Source of the DNA: an uncultured Moraxellaceae bacterium | GTDB taxonomy: Bacteria > Pseudomonadota > Gammaproteobacteria > Pseudomonadales > Moraxellaceae | Direction of reading: 5' to 3' | Assembly (NCBI GenBank): GCA_913057715.1 | Contig: CAJXOR010000007.1 | Location: 1 to 44,567, forward strand | Length of the DNA stretch: 44,567 nucleotides | Shown: one piece after another, positions 26,070 to 34,253 of the stretch | Numbering within the stretch: position 1 is the stretch's first letter | Layout: every line of letters starts with the position of its first letter | Program-made: the position numbers and the translations under genes | Notes under the pieces: generated by a model | What the model saw: only the letters and a program-made list of their open reading frames with translations | Told to the model about the DNA's origin: nothing | Databases searched by the model: none

Positions 26070-27347
26070 TTGTTCAGTTTGTCTCTTAAATCGCTCCAGT
26101 TAATCTCCAGTCAGTCGCTGGGGGTTTTGTTTGCCTGCCTTTTGGCACTGCCTGCTCAGGCAAACGAGCTCAGCCCTGAAAACTTGATTCAGCGAACCAT
26201 CATCAATCACCCGCGGGTCCGATCGGCTGAAGAAGTGGTCAATGCCAGAGATCAAAGCTTGGCGGCAGCAAAACTCAGTCGGTTTCCCGCACTCACGGTG
26301 GATTCGAGCTATACCAATCTGGGGCCAACCGCAGCGATCGATTTGCAGCAACCAATTTGGACAGCGGGTAGCGTTGAGGCAAATGTCCGCAGGGCCAGAT
26401 TTGACTCGTTTGCAGCCAAAGCCGATGTTGAGACTCAGCGTTATAACCTCTCGGTCAGCACCATCGATGCTTGGGAAGAGCTGATGCAATCGCTGGAGCT
26501 TCAGCAAATCTACCGCAGTAGCCTGATGGAACTGGATCGCTTTGAGCAGATGATCAATCGGCGGGTTGAGGCGCAGGTTTCAGCGCGGATCGAACTTGAT
26601 CTGATCATGAACCGCATACTGCAAACTGAAGATGCGCTCAGAACCGCTGAGCAGCGCGAGCAAATCGCCCTTGAGCGCTTGGCTCAACTGGTCGGTGCGC
26701 CCATCGGTGACGGTGCTTTGGCTTCGCGCCAATCGCTCGACCCACTGGTGTCGTATGTAAAGGCGCAAAGCCGCTCTCTTGATCCGCTGCAGATCGCCAC
26801 TCAAGTCCAGCAGCACCCACTGGTGGTGCAGTCGCGCTATCAAAAGCGAGCTGCCGAAGAATCGGTAACGGTTGAAGAGGCCAGAAAGTGGCCTCAACTG
26901 GTCGCCCGTTATCGACATGAGTACATACAAAGTATCGAGGAGGACCGAGATACGGTCTCGGTCGGTTTTCAATACGCCCCCGGTGCTGGTTTCTCTAACT
27001 ACGCTCTAGCCAAAGCTCAGGCTGCTCAAGCGAGAAGTCTTGAGTTTGATACTGAGGCAACCCGGCGCGACTTGGTTGAAACACTGCTGGTGGAGTATCA
27101 AATCATGGAGTCTGCGATCGGACGAATCGATGCGCTTAAAAAAGCAGTCGATGGCTCTAAGGTGGTGCAGGACTCCTACGAGCGTCAATACATCGCTGGC
27201 CGCAAACAGTGGTTAGATCTGCTCAACGCGCTTTTAGAAGTTCAACAGTACGGAGTGGATCTGGCGCAGACGAAAGTCAGCATGATCGCCGGTTACTACC
27301 GTGTCCAACTGGGCTTGGGTCAACTTACGTGGCAACAAACATCATGA
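26070..27347 (+). CDS. TolC/LapE-family outer-membrane channel of a type I secretion system
   Basis: A predicted signal peptide (cleavage after A31, PAQA) leads into two outer-membrane efflux protein repeats with the heptad-rich helices of TolC-type trimers; the closing segment YYRVQLGLGQLTW is typical. It would form the outer-membrane exit duct for the ABC exporter and HlyD adaptor encoded just downstream. The first in-frame start is a TTG at 26070 and no ribosome-binding site is obvious, so the exact N-terminus is uncertain. It lacks the long C-terminal extension of E. coli TolC, being nearer to the AggA/LapE group. The TGA overlaps the next ATG (ATGA). Confidence 0.9.
   Translation: MFSLSLKSLQLISSQSLGVLFACLLALPAQANELSPENLIQRTIINHPRVRSAEEVVNARDQSLAAAKLSRFPALTVDSSYTNLGPTAAIDLQQPIWTAGSVEANVRRARFDSFAAKADVETQRYNLSVSTIDAWEELMQSLELQQIYRSSLMELDRFEQMINRRVEAQVSARIELDLIMNRILQTEDALRTAEQREQIALERLAQLVGAPIGDGALASRQSLDPLVSYVKAQSRSLDPLQIATQVQQHPLVVQSRYQKRAAEESVTVEEARKWPQLVARYRHEYIQSIEEDRDTVSVGFQYAPGAGFSNYALAKAQAAQARSLEFDTEATRRDLVETLLVEYQIMESAIGRIDALKKAVDGSKVVQDSYERQYIAGRKQWLDLLNALLEVQQYGVDLAQTKVSMIAGYYRVQLGLGQLTWQQTS
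26378..26390 (-). repeat. GACATTT motif copy inside the TolC-type gene
   Basis: The minus strand reads GCGGACATTTGCC; encodes Ala-Asn-Val-Arg. Confidence 0.5.
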
Positions 27348-29521
27348 ATCAGTCTTACATAATTCAGCTGAGCTGGGCACTTGCTCACCTGTATGAGTCA
27401 AATGGCATTTCTATCAATCGGATGCGATTGAGTGATGCTGAGCAAAATTTGCTGCCCACTGACAAGCCCATCGCCGACTTGCGCCTGTTCTTAGACCGCA
27501 TCAATGAAAATGCTGCGCCGGCGAAACTTGACGATCCAGATCCTGCTCACCTGCCTGCAATCGCCTACGATAAAGAGCTTGGCTGGGGCGCCGTGATGGG
27601 GCGCACGCCAGATGGCCGATTGATATTTAGGCAAAAAGGCGGCGAGCAAAACCTAGACGTTGATCGGCTGATCGAGAACTTTTACAAGATCACGCCAACT
27701 TCGCAAAAGGCGGATCAGACCAGCTTTCAGCAGTTGGTGCGCCAAAACTTGCTCAAGTACAAAGGGGTGATGATTGAGGCGGTACTGGCGTCATTTTTCA
27801 TCAACGTATTGGCGCTGGCCGTTTCCTTGTTTTCGATGCAAGTTTATGACCGAGTGATCCCCACTCGAAGTGAGTACACTTTGATCATCCTTGCCTCTGG
27901 CGTGATCATGGTGATCGTGTTTGAGATGGGCATGAAGTTCGCTCGCTCAAAGATCATGGATCAGGTGGTGGTGGGGATCGATAACCGACTATCTCGATCG
28001 GTGTTTGAGCGATTGCTAAACGTGCGAGTTGATCAACTACCTGGATCGGTTGGCACCATGGCGGCTCAGCTCAGGGGCTATGAGCAGATTCGCAACTTCT
28101 ACACCGCGACGACGCTGTTTACGTTGGTCGATCTGCCCTTTGGTGTGCTGTTTTTGGTGATTATCTCGATCATCGGTTCACCGCTTGTGGCTGCAGTGCC
28201 TTTGATTGCCGCAGTCTTTGCTTTAGCGATCGGTCTATATACCCGCCGCACCATTGATTTGCTGGCCGCTGAAGGCGCTGAGGCGTCTTATCGCAAAACC
28301 GGAATCCTAGTTGAAGCGGTTGAAGGGGTTGAGACCATCAAGGCGGGGTCGGGCAGCTGGCGCTTTTTGTCGCGCTGGTTAGATGTGCTGGGTATCACGG
28401 TTGAAAACGACCTCAAGATGCGACGTTCAACCGATTATCTAAGCTACGTGTCCCAGTCGCTGCAGCAGGGCAGTTATGTCGGGATCGTGATCGTCGGGGC
28501 TTATGTCGTGATGTCGGGCGGTATGACCATGGGCGGCTTGATCGCTTGCTCTATCTTAGGCGGTCGAGTTCTGGCACCGGTTATGCAAATCCCCAACCTC
28601 TTGGTGCAGCACGCGCATTCACGCGCAGCGCTAAAAAACATCGAGAGCTTATATGCACTTCAGCAAGACAACCACGGCGTCGATCGTCCGCTTGCACCAA
28701 GCAACCTCAAGGGTGACTTTGCGCTCAGTGGGGTTGCGTTTAATTACGGGGAAAACCAAAACCCGGCACTGCAAATCCAGGATCTCAAAATCCAAGCCGG
28801 AGAGCGCGTGGGTGTGCTTGGACCGATTGGTTCAGGTAAGTCGACATTGCTCAGGCTTATGTCTGGGCTCTATGCACCGACCCAAGGCCGGGTGATGATC
28901 GATGGGCTGGATATGGCGCAGATCTCGCGTGAGACACTTAGCCAAAAAGTGGGTTACCTGCAGCAGGATCACCGATTGTTTCAGGGAAGTTTGCGCGAGA
29001 ATCTGCTGATCGGTATGCCAGATCCGGGTGACGATGTGATCCAGCACGCCATCAATCGAAGTGGCCTGATTAACTTAGTGTCTGGGCATACCAGCGGATT
29101 GGATTTGCCGATTTCCGAGGGCGGTAAGGGGTTGTCTGGAGGGCAAAAGCAGCTGGTTGCCTTTACGCGCATACTTTTGACCGAGCCTCAAGTGATGCTG
29201 CTTGATGAGCCAACCGCCTCCATGGATGACCGACAAGAGCGCCAGTGTATCGCGGTACTTAAACAAGAGCTTAGCCAAGGCAAGACTCTGGTGGTTTCAA
29301 CGCACAAGATGCCTTTGGTTGAGCTAGTCGATCGGCTGATTGTGGTGGTTGGCAACAAGATCGTCATGGATGGACCCAAGGACAAAGTGCTTGAGCGCCT
29401 CAAGGGTCTGGATGCGGCTGCGCAGACACACGTGGAGCAGAAGAAAACTCCTTCGCCATCGGCGGTTAAGTATTCGGCTGGTCAAGTCTCAGCACAGATT
29501 AATCCGTCAAGGGATTCATAA
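27344..29521 (+). CDS. Type I secretion ABC exporter (LapB/HlyB type)
   Basis: A 725-residue exporter in three parts. The N-terminal C39-like domain (about residues 1-125) has no cysteine where the peptidase would have its catalytic residue, so it recognises but does not cut its substrate, as in LapB and HlyB. The membrane domain (about 140-425) has six predicted helices. The nucleotide-binding domain has Walker A GPIGSGKST (about residue 494), signature LSGGQKQ, and Walker B VMLLDEPTASMD. It would drive export of a large RTX or Bap/LapA-type protein across both membranes in one step. The ATG at 27344 overlaps the previous stop; a longer upstream frame inside the channel gene is not credible. 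Confidence 0.93.
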   Translation: MNQSYIIQLSWALAHLYESNGISINRMRLSDAEQNLLPTDKPIADLRLFLDRINENAAPAKLDDPDPAHLPAIAYDKELGWGAVMGRTPDGRLIFRQKGGEQNLDVDRLIENFYKITPTSQKADQTSFQQLVRQNLLKYKGVMIEAVLASFFINVLALAVSLFSMQVYDRVIPTRSEYTLIILASGVIMVIVFEMGMKFARSKIMDQVVVGIDNRLSRSVFERLLNVRVDQLPGSVGTMAAQLRGYEQIRNFYTATTLFTLVDLPFGVLFLVIISIIGSPLVAAVPLIAAVFALAIGLYTRRTIDLLAAEGAEASYRKTGILVEAVEGVETIKAGSGSWRFLSRWLDVLGITVENDLKMRRSTDYLSYVSQSLQQGSYVGIVIVGAYVVMSGGMTMGGLIACSILGGRVLAPVMQIPNLLVQHAHSRAALKNIESLYALQQDNHGVDRPLAPSNLKGDFALSGVAFNYGENQNPALQIQDLKIQAGERVGVLGPIGSGKSTLLRLMSGLYAPTQGRVMIDGLDMAQISRETLSQKVGYLQQDHRLFQGSLRENLLIGMPDPGDDVIQHAINRSGLINLVSGHTSGLDLPISEGGKGLSGGQKQLVAFTRILLTEPQVMLLDEPTASMDDRQERQCIAVLKQELSQGKTLVVSTHKMPLVELVDRLIVVVGNKIVMDGPKDKVLERLKGLDAAAQTHVEQKKTPSPSAVKYSAGQVSAQINPSRDS

Positions 29522-30694
29522 ATGTCACAAAATAAAAAACAGTTGGGTGATTTGGATTCACCCAAAACCATCCGCTACACCATGTGGCTGGCCATGATCG
29601 GTATCTGTGTTTTGCTGGTTTGGTCATACTATGCTCAGATTGATCAGGTGACGCGTGCCCAAGGTACCGTGATTGCCAGTGAGCGAACTCAGGAAGTTCA
29701 AGCGTTAGATGGCGGGATACTCACCCAGTTGTTGGTTGCTGAAGGAAGCAAGGTCACGCAAGGTCAGTTGGTTGCCGTGCTTGAGGAAGGTAGGGCGCAG
29801 GCACAAGTCAGTGATCTTGAGTCGACGGTTGCCGCACTGCAGATATCTAAAGCGCGCTTGGAGGCGGAAGTTTATGGCAATCCGCTAAAATTTGATCCCA
29901 AGCTAAACGAGTACCAAGAGTTCATACGCAACCAGACCAACCTGTATGAAAAACGTACTCAGGCTATTGATGAAGACATAGCGTCAATCAACCGCATGTT
30001 GGTTCTGGCGCGTGAAGAGCTCAAGCTCAATCAACCGCTACTGGCTTACGGTGATGTTAGCCGGGCAGATATCATCCGGTTGCAGCGCCAGGTAGCTGAC
30101 CTTGAGGCTCAGATTGCCAACAAGCGCAACAAGTACTTTCAAGATACTCAGGCTGAACTGACTAAAACTCAAGAAGACCTGAACAACAACTTGGAAAAGC
30201 TGCGTGAGCGTTCTCAGATCCTTGAGGAGAAAAGACTCTATGCGCCAACAGATGGTCTGGTGAACAACATCGACATCAACACCATTGGCGGGGTTGTGCG
30301 CCCAGGTGAGACGATCATTGAGATACTGCCAACCAGTAGCGCCCTAGTTGTTCAAGCTAAGGTAACCCCAGCAGACATTGCCTTTGTTAAAGAAGGACAA
30401 GAAGCATCTGTGAAGCTCGATGCCTATGACTTTTCGATATTCGGCGCAATGAACGGAGGAGTGGTATATATTTCTCCTGACACCATCGAAGAAGATACTC
30501 CAGAAGGTAAAAAGACCTTTTATCGTGTTTTGATTCGCATTGACGACGCAGAAGTGGAAGGCCGTGGGGCTGAAATTGTAATTCGTCCCGGTATGACGGC
30601 CACGGTTGACATCAAGGCCATGGATCGCAGTGTGCTATCCTACTTGACTAAGCCTATCACCAAAACTTTGTCTCAAGGGTTAGGCGAGAGATAA
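29522..30694 (+). CDS. HlyD-family type I secretion periplasmic adaptor (LapC type)
   Basis: The single N-terminal membrane helix (about residues 18-40, MWLAMIGICVLLVWSYYA) is followed by the first lipoyl half (TRAQGTVIASERTQEVQALDGGILTQLLVAEGSKV), a long coiled coil (about 95-240), the second lipoyl half (YAPTDGLVNNIDINTIGGVVRPGETIIEILP) and the HlyD beta-barrel. It would bridge the ABC exporter and the outer-membrane channel. The ATG follows the exporter stop without a gap, with AAGGGA upstream. Confidence 0.93.
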   Translation: MSQNKKQLGDLDSPKTIRYTMWLAMIGICVLLVWSYYAQIDQVTRAQGTVIASERTQEVQALDGGILTQLLVAEGSKVTQGQLVAVLEEGRAQAQVSDLESTVAALQISKARLEAEVYGNPLKFDPKLNEYQEFIRNQTNLYEKRTQAIDEDIASINRMLVLAREELKLNQPLLAYGDVSRADIIRLQRQVADLEAQIANKRNKYFQDTQAELTKTQEDLNNNLEKLRERSQILEEKRLYAPTDGLVNNIDINTIGGVVRPGETIIEILPTSSALVVQAKVTPADIAFVKEGQEASVKLDAYDFSIFGAMNGGVVYISPDTIEEDTPEGKKTFYRVLIRIDDAEVEGRGAEIVIRPGMTATVDIKAMDRSVLSYLTKPITKTLSQGLGER

Positions 30695-30740
30695 GTGTCA
30701 ACATAACAATTTGAAGGTTCAAAATGCCCGGGAGATTAAG

Positions 30741-31673
30741 ATGAGACTCACTAGATTAACTCAATCAGCCATCATCGCTTCGGCGATGCTAGCTGGCTCC
30801 TGGGCTCAGGCCGATGCTACCCGTGTGTCCGATACGGTGATTAGCTGGGACTCAGAAAAAGAGATCGGCTTTACTCCGCTTCAGCCCCTGCAGATTCCTG
30901 CTGATAAAGCCAACATGGTTTTTTATCGCGTGGCCGATGGTAGTACGGATCAATCTGACGTTAACTTAGCCATCAATGGTCGATATTTGACCAGTCTGTC
31001 GTCTGGCAACTACGTGAACACGGTCAGCTGCGCGGCCTTGTCACTGACCAGTGCCAACGAGACGGCCATGAAATCAAACGACTTGACCGTCAATGCGCAG
31101 ACATTTGTCTTGCCAGTTCGCACCAACCAATACTTCGCTGTCAGCGTCAATGGCGCGACCGCTAGCGTCGAGCGTGTCGAGCAGGCTGTAGCGCTGGAAG
31201 CGATGCAAGGTATGCAGTTGCAGACACACATGGTTGACCGCACCCAAGCGTCAGGATGTCCCGATATCCCGCTGCCGCCTGTGGTTGCTGCCCCAGCAGA
31301 AGCGCTGGCGCTTGAAGATGTCTACTACTTTAACTTCGATGTGCGCACGGTCGATGCAACTGAAGAGAACCGAGCCAGAACCTTTGCTCAAAAAGTGGTT
31401 GCCGCTGACATCAGTAATTACCTGGTCTACATCGCAGGTTTCGCTGACCCAGTTGGTACGGATCAATACAACGACGTCCTGGCTGATGATCGCGCCAAAG
31501 ACATCGTCAAGCTTTACATCGACAGTGGTATCCCCTCGGATCGTATCCAGTACCGCAGCTTCGGCGAGAATCAGCCAGTGGTTGATTGCGGTGCAGCTGC
31601 CAACAACGCTCTGCGTAACGAGTGCAACGCGCGCAATCGCCGCGTCGATGTGCAGATCACGACCCAAGAGTGA
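30741..31673 (+). CDS. OmpA-family protein of the type I secretion operon
   Basis: The signal peptide is cleaved after A24 (WAQA); there is no lipobox cysteine. An N-terminal region of about 165 residues without a recognised domain is followed by a C-terminal OmpA/MotB peptidoglycan-binding domain (about residues 192-310: YYFNFDV, YIAGFADPVGTDQYN, LADDRAKDIV, NARNRRVDVQI), including the D and R that contact diaminopimelate. A protein of this type is the fourth gene of similar secretion operons in Acinetobacter, as I recall, and may anchor the apparatus or its adhesin to the cell wall. A GGGAG ribosome-binding site fixes the ATG at 30741; a TTG ten codons earlier is rejected. Confidence 0.88.
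   Translation: MRLTRLTQSAIIASAMLAGSWAQADATRVSDTVISWDSEKEIGFTPLQPLQIPADKANMVFYRVADGSTDQSDVNLAINGRYLTSLSSGNYVNTVSCAALSLTSANETAMKSNDLTVNAQTFVLPVRTNQYFAVSVNGATASVERVEQAVALEAMQGMQLQTHMVDRTQASGCPDIPLPPVVAAPAEALALEDVYYFNFDVRTVDATEENRARTFAQKVVAADISNYLVYIAGFADPVGTDQYNDVLADDRAKDIVKLYIDSGIPSDRIQYRSFGENQPVVDCGAAANNALRNECNARNRRVDVQITTQE
31097..31109 (+). repeat. GACATTT motif copy inside the OmpA-family gene
   Basis: Reads GCAGACATTTGTC; encodes Gln-Thr-Phe-Val. Confidence 0.5.
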
Positions 31674-31696
31674 GTCCGCTAACTCAAGTTTGATTA

Positions 31697-31722
31697 AAGG
31701 CAGCCTCCGGGCTGCTTTTTTT
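31697..31722 (+). terminator. Rho-independent terminator of the secretion operon
   Basis: GCAGCC (31700-31705) pairs with GGCTGC (31710-31715) around a TCCG tetraloop and is followed by seven T residues. It begins about 25 bases after the OmpA-family gene. Confidence 0.9.
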
Positions 31723-31727
31723 AGCTC

Positions 31728-31812
31728 AAATGCCGCCGCTCGCCGGCATCTGCTTAAGACAAAGCGCTGCGAACTAAAACGCGTCTGATCCCATCAAGAT
31801 CCACTAGCATCA
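31728..31812 (+). pseudogene. Decayed copy of the uvrC upstream region and first codons
   Basis: Bases 31728-31793 align without gaps to 34164-34229, the region directly upstream of uvrC and its first four codons, with 46 of the first 67 positions identical by my count, including an exact 13-mer (AAATGCCGCCGCT), the block CTTAAGA and the 9-mer CTGATCCCA. After a 16-base deletion the match resumes with the 10-mer CATCAAGATC (31792-31801 against 34244-34253), which is uvrC codons 10-13. An in-frame TAG and TAA follow and similarity fades. This is a relic, not a functional gene. Confidence 0.75.
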
Positions 31813-32129
31813 CCCCATAAGTTGAAGCCGAATGCCTCAATTATTTAGCGTTTCCGCATCGTGGCTGCGATAGCTTTTTGGATAGGGTGTTGTGAAGGTT
31901 GCCGATTCAATTAGCTTTGTTTGTGCTCAAATTAACGCGCACGATCACCGGGAACACTCCAAGGCGCTGCCAAGCCTCGCACGGATAGTGACCATGTAAC
32001 CCTCACGATATCTCACCCTTGAGTTGTCTCTGAACCGGTTGCCATTTGAGGTAATCGACAGTAGTTAACTGGCTATCTCATCTCAATCACAGCATGATGA
32101 CTATCAACTAAAGCTTGTCTTTTCTCACT
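31813..32129 (+). other. 317-base gap before the orphan ABC exporter
   Basis: After the uvrC relic this stretch shows no open frame of coding character, no RNA gene that I recognise, and no clear promoter. It probably holds the exporter promoter. Confidence 0.6.
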
Positions 32130-33983
32130 ATGTCGCCTCCGTCCACATCTGAAACTTCCCCCGCCTCGCCGCTGAGCGGCTTTGCTGGCGTGCTGCGCTA
32201 TAGCAGCCGTGCGCTTGGTTTGGTGTGGGAAACCTCTCGCTGGATGATGCTGGGGCTGGCGCTGTGCACGCTGGTCGCTGGAGTCCTGCCTGCCGTGGCC
32301 GCCTGGGTTGGCCAGCTGATTGTGGATGGGGTAGTGAGTGCGATGCAGGTTCAGCAAACAGCGACTGATCCCAATCTGCTAGTGACCATCACACCGGTGC
32401 TTAAACTCGTGGGGGTTGAAGCGTTGATCATCGGGTGTATCGCCTTGGCCCAGCGCGGCCTCTCAGCCCAGCAGTCGCTGCTGCGGGCTTTGCTGGGGCA
32501 AAAAGTCAATGTGATGATCCTTAAAAAAGCGGGACAGTTGTCGCTGAGTCAGTTTGAAGATTCAGAGCTATACGATCAGCTTACACGCGCGAGGCGTGAA
32601 GCGTCTTCGCGCCCACTGGCACTGGTAAACAAAACCTTTGGACTGCTGCAAAACGCGATCTCACTGGTCAGCTTCGGGGTGCTGCTCGTGCAGTTCTCCC
32701 CTTGGGCGCTACTGATACTGGTCGTCGGTGCCCTGCCGGTGTTTGTCTCAGAGGCCAAGTTTTCAGGCGACGCTTTTAGGTTGTTCCGCTGGCGCTCACC
32801 GCAAACCCGTATGCAGATTTACTTGGAGACGGTGCTGGCGCGCGAGGACAGCATCAAAGAGGTCAAATTGTTTGGTTTAGAGGCGTTGTTTCTCAAACGC
32901 TACCGGGATATTTTTACCCAGCTGTTTGCTGAGGATCGTCGTCTGACGCTCAGAAGAGAAAGCTGGGGATTTGTGCTGGGCTTACTCGGCACGCTAACTT
33001 TTTACGGTGCCTACGCTTGGGTCGTGGTTGAAACGATCGCAGGAGCACTGACTCTGGGGCAGATGACCATGTACCTCATGGTGTTCAAACAGGGTCAGGG
33101 CGCGCTTTCGGCCAGTCTGACTGCGATCAGCGGCATGTACGAAGATAACCTCTACCTCTCCAATCTGTATGAGTATCTGGAGCAGCCGGTTGAAGCCGAA
33201 GATGGTGCGCTTACCCAGGGCGCTCTACCCGGTGACGGTCTCCGGTTTGAGCGCGTAAGCTTCTCCTACCCTGGCGGCGCCGATGTGCTCCACGATATCT
33301 CGCTGCACCTTCGCCCTGGACAGAGCTTGGCTTTGGTGGGGGAAAACGGCTCGGGAAAAACCACCCTGATCAAGCTACTCACGCGCCTCTATCACCCCAC
33401 TCAGGGGCGGATATTGTTGGATGGCAGTGACCTACGAGACTGGAGCACTCAGGCCCTGCGCGAGCGCACAGGCGTGATATTTCAGGATTTCGTGCGCTAT
33501 CAGCTGCAGGTTGGCGAAAACTTGGGCGTAGGCGATATCCACGCTTTTAGTGATGAGCAGAGGTGGCAGCAGGCAGCTCGCGCCGGTATGTCAGATGAGT
33601 TTATCTCGCGCCTGGACCAGGGCTACCAAACCCAACTTGGCCGCTGGTTCAAAGACGGCCAAGAGCTCTCCGGCGGCCAGTGGCAAAAGATTGCGCTATC
33701 GCGCGCGTACATGCGTGAAAACGCCGATATCATCGTGCTCGATGAGCCCACGGCAGCGATGGATGCTGCTGCCGAAGCCGAGGTTTTCTCCCGCTTTCGT
33801 GAGCACAGTCGCGATAAGATGGCGATCTTGATCTCTCACCGCTTCTCAACGGTGCGCAGCGCCGATCTGATCGTGGTGATCGATCAGGGGCACATCATAG
33901 AGCGCGGAACCCACGAAGAGCTGCTCGCGCTTGGCGGCCGCTATGCCAAGCTGTTTCAATTGCAGGCGGCGGGTTACCAATAA
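32130..33983 (+). CDS. ABC exporter, half-transporter (peptide/lantibiotic-exporter-like)
   Basis: A fused membrane/ATPase half-transporter of 617 residues, working as a homodimer in the inner membrane. Six membrane segments occupy about residues 35-350; the nucleotide-binding domain has Walker A GENGSGKTT (about residue 405), signature LSGGQWQK, Walker B IIVLDEPTAAMD and the H-loop ISHRFSTVR. The membrane segment LSQFEDSELYDQLTRARREAS and the E-rich coupling region recall the NisT/SpaT-like group without a peptidase domain. No precursor peptide, modification enzyme or accessory gene is next to it, so the substrate is unknown. I chose the ATG at 32130 over a TTG at 32115; neither has a clear ribosome-binding site. 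It lies between the uvrC relic and uvrC. Confidence 0.88.
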   Translation: MSPPSTSETSPASPLSGFAGVLRYSSRALGLVWETSRWMMLGLALCTLVAGVLPAVAAWVGQLIVDGVVSAMQVQQTATDPNLLVTITPVLKLVGVEALIIGCIALAQRGLSAQQSLLRALLGQKVNVMILKKAGQLSLSQFEDSELYDQLTRARREASSRPLALVNKTFGLLQNAISLVSFGVLLVQFSPWALLILVVGALPVFVSEAKFSGDAFRLFRWRSPQTRMQIYLETVLAREDSIKEVKLFGLEALFLKRYRDIFTQLFAEDRRLTLRRESWGFVLGLLGTLTFYGAYAWVVVETIAGALTLGQMTMYLMVFKQGQGALSASLTAISGMYEDNLYLSNLYEYLEQPVEAEDGALTQGALPGDGLRFERVSFSYPGGADVLHDISLHLRPGQSLALVGENGSGKTTLIKLLTRLYHPTQGRILLDGSDLRDWSTQALRERTGVIFQDFVRYQLQVGENLGVGDIHAFSDEQRWQQAARAGMSDEFISRLDQGYQTQLGRWFKDGQELSGGQWQKIALSRAYMRENADIIVLDEPTAAMDAAAEAEVFSRFREHSRDKMAILISHRFSTVRSADLIVVIDQGHIIERGTHEELLALGGRYAKLFQLQAAGYQ

Positions 33984-34163
33984 CAGGCTAAATCTGTTTA
34001 TCAATTTCGCAAGCTTTGGAGTGCCTAACAAGCCGCTCAACCTAGACAGCAGTGACATTTTACAGCTTCCCGATCCGGTGAACGCAGACAAAGTAGTTTC
34101 AGCGCCTGTGACCATAGGCGCGGTTGCCGATGCAAAAAAGGGGCAGGGCTGTATTTGGCTTGA

Positions 34164-34253
34164 AAATGCCGCCGCTTGCCGCCATATACTTAAGATACGT
34201 TCACCGAAACTGACCCGTGCCTGATCCCAATCAACCCGTCTCGCATCAAGATC
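34164..34253 (+). repeat. Intact partner of the uvrC-leader duplication
   Basis: This segment covers the 53 bases upstream of uvrC and its first dozen codons. Its decayed copy lies 2436 bases upstream at 31728-31801. The two copies are in direct orientation and enclose the orphan ABC exporter gene. Confidence 0.75.

Noticed and set aside
27209-27343. 45-codon N-terminal extension of the type I secretion ABC exporter
   Set aside because: It lies inside the channel gene in another frame, and the ATG overlapping the channel stop codon gives the normal family start.
31801-32129. Possible small RNA or peptide gene in the gap before the ABC exporter
   Set aside because: Only short frames without ribosome-binding sites, no terminator-hairpin pair, and no known RNA signature.
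32073-32357. 94-codon minus-strand frame at the start of the ABC exporter
   Set aside because: His/Arg/Gln-rich composition typical of an antisense shadow of a membrane-protein gene.
34021-34039. GCCTAACAAGCCGCTCAA resembles the 5' half of an integron attC site
   Set aside because: No complementary 3' half (GTTRRRY with matching inner arm) occurs within 150 bases on either side, and there is no integrase or cassette array, so a chance resemblance is more likely.
33931-34224. 97-codon open frame across the ABC exporter end and the uvrC upstream region
   Set aside because: More than a sixth of it overlaps the exporter in another frame, and the rest covers the uvrC leader repeat; no ribosome-binding site and no family resemblance.
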